Shown piece after piece: positions 56,501 to 64,000 of a stretch of 64,000 nt of DNA. Location: NCBI GenBank assembly GCA_916613615.1, contig OU744732.1, positions 57,124,727 to 57,188,726 on the forward strand, in the 5' to 3' direction. Under the pieces are notes generated by a model. It was not told the origin of the DNA, did not search any database, and saw nothing but the letters and a program-made list of their open reading frames with translations. The translations under genes were made by a program, and so were the position numbers. Within the stretch, counting starts at the first letter, position 1; every line of letters begins with the position of its first letter. The stretch is from Steromphala cineraria (taxonomy: Eukaryota; Mollusca; Gastropoda; Trochida; Trochidae).

Positions 56501-59500
56501 TTGCCAATAAAATGTAAACTACATGAAGCCCATTTCTTTTGTTATCGGCGTTAATAATATTACTGCTGTCGGCAAATCACATACTTTAATACGTTAATGC
56601 CCGCGCTTTTAATGAATAAATTAACTATGATTTTAAAAGCGTCTCAAATACGTACAAGGATGTCTAGACACATATATTTAGAAAATTAGCTGCACTGTTG
56701 AGAAAAAAATAAATAAAACACTTTATAAAGAAAAACAGCAATGTACATATTTTAGGCATTGCTACTCATTACATATAATGTGCTCATTTACATAACAGAA
56801 CAAATGCAATAATAATAATAATAGGGGTCAGCAAAGTCATTTTAAAAATACATACCACAACTGCCAGTCTATCATTGGCAGTCTATCATTGTATCATTAA
56901 CAACAGCACTAGCTAATTACGTCACTTTACAACTATCAGTTGATTATATGAAACAATTAATTTGACGAAAAATATGGCATAAATATTATTTACAACAAAC
57001 AACATACTCATTTTACCGCGAATATAGGTGTCGATAACGCCACACGGCATGTCATAAAACGACCTCATCATTTCAGTAAATGTAATGAGTATAATATTTG
57101 ATATATTGACAACATACAATGTTGTCGCAAATTGTTACCATAGGTGAGTTGATTTCTGGGTCCAATACCTCCTTAAAGTTGTATCTGTTGCCAGAAATAC
57201 CAATGATAGTACACATTCGAGGAATGTTAACCTTAGTTTACTTATTATAAGACTTGCTTCTCCGGTATTTACAAACTGTTATTGAATATTTCTTGTTTAA
57301 ACAGTATAACAATCCTTTCGATCCACTAATACCTGTTGAAGCTGGAAAAAGAAATTCATGCTAATGATAGACCTACATTTATAATGTGTTCAAGATAAGC
57401 TTCAACTTTTCTCTCGATTGGTAATATATTATTTTAGTCAGAATGTACCTTCAGTTCGTAAATTTATCTATAAAGACAAAGCATGTATTTTAACTACAAT
57501 TTAGCTATTTATATTTTTAGTTGGGAAGTCCAAGTACGGGGGTCAACAGTGCTAATAAGTCTTACAATGTTCAATCAGATGAGTAGTCTGTCGCTTGAGC
57601 GGATAATGAATGGCCAGGAGCTATCTTATTTAAGTGGGTTATCTTTATTCATACTTGTAAGGTCCAATATTTAAAGATTATAATTTGCCCACCGCGAGGT
57701 CATTCACTCATGAAAAGTGTGAACCTTTTCACCTCGACGAAATCGACTGTTGACTTCTCGGATTACAGATTTCTATTAAGCGAATAAATCCCTGAGGAAA
57801 ATCCATGAGTCTATATGCTGCATCATTTCAATATGAAATGATTCAAAACAGGATAACAGGATAAGTTAACATTCAATTTTGGAAATACAGAATGATCATG
57901 ATATATGCTTATGCCTAATTATGTCTCGATGTAAGCTTTCTCCAATATTTTTATGATAAGATTAAATAAATCCATTAATATGCTTTTTAAGATATCAACT
58001 GTACACGTAACTGTGTATCAAAAGTGTTAACATACCCCTATTATTGAGTGCATTTCATTGAATTATAAGAAATTATGTTCTCCTTTTCTAAAGACATAAA
58101 CATTCTGAACTTGTCCACGTCTTAAAATCATTATTAGAAAGTATTATCTAAACCAAATATCGTTAACATAATAGTAATAAATATGAAAAACTGCTTGAAA
58201 TAAATTTAACATAACTACAAATGAAATTGTAAATGAATAGGCATAGTACATGCAAGTAAATGAAATCTTTAGAAATAGACATAAATACAATGAAAGTTAT
58301 TTTTATATCAATACATGTTGAACAATTATTAAAAGATAGAAGAACATTAGGCATACAGCTGCGTACCTGAAGTCTGTTCACTTCCTTGTGTATCTAAGTG
58401 CTGGAGGTATTTGATTGCCATCCTTTCGAAACCCAAATTACATGACATTTGCACAGGTAAGTGAACAATTTTAAGGTACGTATTTGTAGATATTCAAATG
58501 GACAAATAATGTTTAATAGTTTTAATATCCTATTTATTTAATCAAATGTTCAATAAAATAACTTTTAAGGTCTTTCTATTTTAGCATATGACTTGTTGAC
58601 AAAATGAATTCGACCAAGCGACTGAATATAATGTAGGTCTTGAGATTTCCCCTGTTATTTCCAAGAAATGTTTCTAATCATACATGAAGGTCGCAGTCTA
58701 TATATGCTATCACTAATGATTAAAGGTCGGCACAGTTTAAATTGCAATTCAAAATGTCATAAATATATGTTAGCTAACGATACAAATTTGTCTTGAAAAG
58801 GATACAATACTTAGTCTGACAAACTGGATTGACAGGTATTTACTCGCCAATAGACAACAGTCAGATTAAACCAACCTAGTTCTAAAGAAAAACATTTTTC
58901 AAATATTACGTTCATCGTGGTACGAAATCTTCTTCACTCATGGAGAAGAAACCCATCGACTTAACAAGTTCAATTTTGGAGCGAACATTTTAAAACCTTT
59001 ATTCCGCGACACTAGGTCGATATTAATCAGACTGAAAGGGCAAATTACAAAGGGTGAAAGGATACACATTAGTTTGATAAGAACTCTCTTGATTACGCCA
59101 GAGATTTGTCAATTTTGTCAACATTGAACATTGATGCACAACAACACATCAACTAACGTTTCATAATGAATGCAAAGTGATGTTTTTGGTATCATTACGT
59201 GCCAAACCAAAACCTGTTTTAAAGTAAGAGTACTCATTCAACTACATTTGAACTATACTGTAGCTAAGTATTGATATAAAATATAAGGTGTTATGAATGG
59301 TAGATACTAATTCAATCATACAAACTTTAAACACATACAAGGATATAAAGTCTAACTCTAAAGCCCTCGTTACAGCTAATGCGAGCTTTTGTATTGTGTG
59401 TTATCCACATAAAGAGGACAGTCTGATTCTCAAGATCCTGAATTTTACTTCACTATCTCTCACTTGCCCTTCGGTCTTGTCCCATAGGATGCAGTAAAAC

Positions 59501-60294
59501 ATATTTCTTGTCATGTTTTATCCAACAAAACAATGTTTGGAAAGAGCTTAATGTGTGGTTTCTTTTTCCATCCTTCAAATGGCAGACTTGTTGGTGTAGC
59601 AATTTGTTTATTGTTACTTATGCATTAATAATACATATGATGATACAACGATGTAATGAAATAACACATATTGTACTTTTGCATGTGAACTGTTTGAACC
59701 TGAAGACAAAAAGGGAATGATTTCATCTTGAAAAATTAGCTTATTCAGTTATGTATACTTATTATTTTAATTACCATACTAATTAAGCACTATATGTTTA
59801 GTTATATCAATATTATATGCTTATTGGGTGATTGTGCTTTTTACATTAACATATATTTTTGACAAATTTGGTAATCAGCTATATGTAATAATCAAACATT
59901 TCATAAAAACGAATTCAAATCGATTTAAAAAAATATATGTTTACTTTTTGCAGGCTGAAAACAGGCAAAAAACGTCTGAGTTAACACTATGAATTTCCAT
60001 GGTGAAAATGGGAATACTTGATATTTGCCTCTTGGTTCCATGCATATGTTGAGTGAGTGTGAGCTTTAAAGTAAAAGGTTAATAGATAGATTAGATAGAA
60101 AGATAATCTTACCTTGATACCTCAAATACCCATATAACTGATTTCAAATTTTAGATTATTTTATAATAACCAAAATTGTGTGATTTCTGAAAGCAACTTG
60201 ACAAATCCTTTAATTTAAGGGTTTTGGACAATTTTTCCTGAACATATTTAGGTTATTGCTGTAGAGTACCCCTCCACATTTTCTATTTCATTGC
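53581..60294. other. AT-rich DNA, no gene seen
   Basis: Isolated frames (for example 55663-55914, 58163-58381 and 59297-59497) have no recognised motif. A short duplicated GGCAGTCTATCATT lies near 56862-56890 and an (AAT)n run near 56808-56822. A GAAAAG/CTTTTC stem inside CGAGGT/ACCTCG lies near 57696-57738 but has no long arms. Confidence 0.45.
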
Positions 60295-60315
60295 TATTAT
60301 TATTATTATTATTAT
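60295..60315. repeat. (TAT)7 microsatellite
   Basis: An uninterrupted trinucleotide run, followed by a degenerate GTAG/GTAGTAG tract to about 60342. Confidence 0.9.
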
Positions 60316-60523
60316 AAGTAGCAGGATTAGTAGTCGTAGTAGTATGGAACCATTCACTTATCCATTCGTTAGTGTGCAACAACTGATGTGACAAACCGTC
60401 GACCTCAAACGGTAGATGGGTCATGCTTCTAAATTACAACATGTTGTTAGTAGCAAAACATGCGTTTCTTATAGACGTTTTCTATCAGACATACAAATAC
60501 AGTAGACGCTTATTCCCAAAAGC

Positions 60524-60586
60524 GTTTCCAGAGGCATGCATAAGGTTTCCAGAGGCATGCATAAGGTTTCCAGAGGCATGCATATT
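60524..60586 (+). repeat. 21-bp tandem repeat, three perfect or near-perfect copies
   Basis: Units start at 60524, 60545 and 60566 and contain TTTCCAGAGGCATGCATAAG. The period is a multiple of three, and an open frame (60423-60617) runs through it, giving FPEACIR three times. The frame is short and lacks other recognisable features, so I treat it as a repeat rather than a gene. Confidence 0.85.
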
Positions 60587-61847
60587 GATTGCAGAATATC
60601 AACTTTCTTTTGATTAAAAACATTCTTTTACAAAACCACAAACTTGGTTTCTTAATGATATAATTCGTTCATTGATGAAACAAAGAAATTGTCAAATAAG
60701 CATAACTTTAGAAGTAATTATTTATGATATGAAAGATATGAAAGATATAACGCATTTGTGAAAAATGAAAAGGCATACATTATCTTAAATTCGAACTTTT
60801 CAAGGTGGTATTTGACAAAGATTTACCCGCATTTTCACATTTTCTTTTCTTCAGAACAGTTTATGCTTCGTTGGGTCATATCAGGGATATACTAGAGTCC
60901 GCCTGTCAAAAACACCTAACTCACTACAACCTTTTAATAAAATATGCATGGAACTTACGACCTTATGATACTAAGCATTTCAAAGTAATCTGTTATGTAC
61001 ACATATTTTCTACCAAAGAATCCATGCATGTTTAAACCCTTGAAGTCTAAACAAAGAATTTTATTTTATTGAAGTTAATTGACCCATTGCATTTACCATC
61101 AGCATTGTATTATATAAAAAAAAACAGAATAAAACTCAAAATGCACTAACACATACCACTTGTTAGTTTATATGACAGTTTAGTGACAATTGAAACACAC
61201 TTTTTCAATGAACGAAAAGGTTGGTTGTTTCTTACCAATTTTATCAATTAAACAGTGAACCTGTAGGAAAAGATTATTTAAATTAATTCAAAGACTGTCA
61301 ATTATGTTTTTCTTTCATAACAAAACTTAAGGGCAGACAGAATGGAAACACTCAGACCTATACCTTTCTAACTGTGCTCCGATTCCTTTCTAACTGTGCT
61401 CTTAAAAATTTAATTTGTAATGTTTGATGTGATATTACAGAGTGTGAATAGAAAAGTTTGATTATGTTAAATATCTAGTAAATTAAATTCTGCTTGCAAT
61501 CATCATTTATCCAACAAAAACTGCAGTCACTAACTGAATTGCAAGAAAAGTCTTTAATTCTTACAGATTAACTTTCTTTTTGTATCAGAAACAGAAAGCA
61601 ATGTTTTATTTTGTTTCTCTCCAAGCTTTCCGAAGCTGTGTTGAGTGTCACTTTACATATCGGGTCTATTAAACATAATGAGTTGTAAGTAAAAAATCAG
61701 TTTAAAATCAATTACAGACGGAAACAATAATCATTAGATCATTCAGATATTTTAACCTTGCTTTTTCAGCGAATGGGAAACAAATCAGTTATATTCTAAG
61801 GATGAGTTATGTTACTTTCCACTTGAGTCGAAACATTATACAATTAT
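60587..61847. other. AT-rich DNA, no gene seen
   Basis: A 17-bp direct repeat, CCTTTCTAACTGTGCTC, occurs at 61363 and 61385 (period 22). No other feature is recognised. Confidence 0.45.
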
Positions 61848-61943
61848 TGACTTCAGTTGAGGTGAATCCAATGGTTTATTGACCTCGGGACAGTTATGTT
61901 CACCGAGGCGATAAACCATTGGATTCACCGATAACTGAAGTCA
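61848..61943. repeat. Foldback hairpin F
   Basis: Arms of about 40 bp run from TGACTTCAG (61848) to CTGAAGTCA (61943). The stem is capped by CCTCGG/CCGAGG and a 14-base loop, GACAGTTATGTTCA. The CGAG here is part of the paired stem, not a direct repeat in the loop, so it may not belong with hairpins B-E. Confidence 0.85.
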
Positions 61944-62170
61944 ACAACTGTTTTATTATGTGATTTATGAAAGTTTCAGTTATTTTGAAAACAATCCTTT
62001 ATTTTAAGTTTTTTTGGAAGCATCTCTTTACGGCGCTCCTCGTAGCGGCGATCTATTTTTAGCTCCAGGTCATTGGATTGTTATGTTAACCTCGCGTGAC
62101 GTTTCCCGCGGTCAACATAAGGTTTGATCATTGTCGGTGACCACCTTCCTCGACCAATCAGAAGACAGAT
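61944..62170. other. GC-rich patch with promoter-like strings next to hairpin F
   Basis: Within AT-rich DNA this stretch holds GGCGCTCCTCGTAGCGGCG (about 62032), CGCGTGACGTTTCCCGCGG (about 62094, containing a TGACGT CRE-type core) and GACCAATCAG (CCAAT-type, about 62152). No adjoining exon is recognised, so regulatory function is only a possibility. Confidence 0.35.
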
Positions 62171-64000
62171 GACTCGTCCATCATATAATAATGCCCATTG
62201 TTGACATTTTTTAATATGTTCTCAAATCGTGTATTATGCGCTCAGCTGTCGAATAGATTCACACTATTACATTAAATGTTGCAGTTGACAAAGATGAAAA
62301 GCCCTTTCAAACAAACTGATTTGTGAGCACGAGTATAAGAAGGATGAACAAACTTCTGCAGCACATTTATCATTTTCAATTTAGGATTAACAATACAAAC
62401 TGTGTAATCAAACTCAAAGTCCTTTATTTCATATATCCTAATACAATACTGGTCGGGAAAACATGTATTTAATTGAAGACAAATGATCAAAGGTATTTTG
62501 AAACAAATTTATTGATGACCCATTTAGGTGGAAAACCCGACGCACTGAATTCCATTATTCTGACATTGTAAATAAACATATAATCATTAAACTACAGTTT
62601 AGGTTCTAACAACAATTGTTATGAAAACAACTAACCTCAGATGTCGACAGAATTGACATCATCCAGCAAAAAACAAGAATCCCTTTGGAATTCTGAATAA
62701 ACGTGTAATTCTATTGTAGGTTGTCTCTGAAGACACACCTGTCATGACAAGATGAATGTAATAGTGGTTCTTGATTCATTATTTTCTGTGATTATCAATA
62801 TTAATTATCTACTTTTCCAAAATATCCAATTAAGAATATTTTAACTTGATAATATGATATGTTCACAAAGCCACCATGACCATCCGTGTCACTTTCACGA
62901 AGAATTTCAAATGTTTTAAACAAAGTGTGAATAATTCACATGATGAAGAACTAACTAAAATTCAGAAAGAATAAACAAGACACGATCGAATCAAAGCAAA
63001 TCCTTCTTTATCATTGATTGACCTTTGTTTAGATTTACATAAGATTGATTAAATTAAATTTTGTTTCCATTATAATAATGAATCTTTTTGTTTCGTGCTA
63101 TCCCTTAGGATTATGGCAAATGGCTAAAAGCAAAGTCCAAATCGAAAACTAGGCAATGTTAAACAACTACGGATAACTATATAGTGTCAAACATAACAAT
63201 GTTGTTTTAAGGCAAGGTATAAGAAGTGTGCATGAAGATTTTGATCAAGCGGAATGTATCACAAATATTTATGTTTTCAAATGTGTATCATGTTTTTGGA
63301 ATGAGCATGTATCAATTACATTAAGTTAATATTGACACAATATAAGATACTCAGATATGGAGATATTTGAATGTTTTCTTCATATTCTTGTCTTCAACAA
63401 CGTAATTTGCAGTTTGTTCCATGTGTTACTTATACATTATATCAAATCAATTCAATAAGAAAAGTCAACTGTGTGACAACACTTATTCAAATGTGTTGTT
63501 ATAAGAACAGATATTCATGTTATAATACAAGGTAACTATTGCCATCTTGTTTCTGACAAGAAATAGGTTAGACATTAGACGCAAGACTTGATGGGATTAT
63601 CTGCTCAGACAGTGTGTAATCAACTTCAATTATGTCTATTTGTAAGCAAAACTCATAACTCAATATTATTGAGAAATAGCTCCCTTGTAGGCCAAATAGA
63701 CAAAACTGTGTATTTTACCATCCAGAAATCACGTGCTTTGAATAGAATACGTTCTTTGAACAAAAGAGGTCACAATACTATAAATAAAAATATTACATTT
63801 TGTATCGGGTAAATCAAAATATATTTATTTATGGATTGTCATTAATTAAAGATTAAATAAGGACATTTACCTCAATTTAATGACAAAATGTAAGGAACGA
63901 TTAGAAAACAATCATTATTACTATTAGTTATACGTTAAATTTCGAGTGTAATGATCACAATTTAAATAATAAATCACTTGTATATCTATCCTTACATGTC
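62171..64000. other. AT-rich DNA, no gene seen
   Basis: The frames at 62272-62490 (minus) and 63588-63812 (plus) have no motif I recognise. No repeats or element ends are seen up to the window end. Confidence 0.45.

Noticed and set aside
57696..57738. CGAGGT/ACCTCG stem as another CGAG hairpin
   Set aside because: The CGAG is in a six-base paired stem with no long arms, unlike hairpins B-E.

Overview
The window is AT-rich eukaryotic DNA, about two-thirds A+T, with no recognisable host protein-coding gene, rRNA or convincing tRNA. Every protein-like signal I can identify belongs to a transposable element: an APE-type non-LTR retrotransposon (LINE), a DIRS-type tyrosine-recombinase retrotransposon and two Tc1-like DNA transposons. 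This mix, with many inverted-repeat elements, suggests an invertebrate animal, most plausibly a marine or freshwater mollusc such as a bivalve. That assignment is inference, not proof.

Layout. Positions 1-30000 are an old segmental-duplication complex. A segment of about 7 kb is present in direct orientation at about 7.05-14.2 kb and 22.3-29.9 kb, and a partial third copy lies inverted at about 1-6.2 kb. The copies have diverged and carry no shared open reading frame. They are peppered with a Tc1-like element (1.68-2.64 kb), a Tc1-type MITE (17.10-17.67 kb), four copies of a second MITE family whose ends read AAAGGGGCAGTAGCACG, and long foldback hairpins.

Positions 31.4-41.7 kb are a nested transposon stack. 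The host element is a decayed LINE (ORF1, endonuclease, reverse transcriptase). It has been interrupted three times: by a hairpin plus about 0.8 kb in the endonuclease, by a complete-ended but internally deleted DIRS element of 4.85 kb (GC-rich, minus strand), and by a 351-bp retroposon flanked by a 7-bp target duplication. The DIRS element keeps its inverted terminal repeats and the diagnostic internal complementary region, and contains a 1.26-kb minisatellite.

Positions 41.7-64 kb are mostly featureless AT-rich DNA. They contain a second, internally deleted Tc1-like element whose right end lies in a 220-bp tandem duplication, a 76-bp palindrome followed by sequence boxes spaced exactly 63 bp apart, a weak tRNA-like (possible SINE) segment, a 21-bp tandem repeat and another foldback hairpin.

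The most unusual signal is the set of long hairpins (about 2.7, 4.4, 8.2, 18.3 and 33.7 kb, perhaps 61.9 kb). Their stems are unrelated to each other, but four have apical loops carrying two direct copies of CGAG (or CTCG) 5-12 bases apart, and a fifth has a similar loop. Two of the hairpins mark one edge of insertions of about 1 kb.
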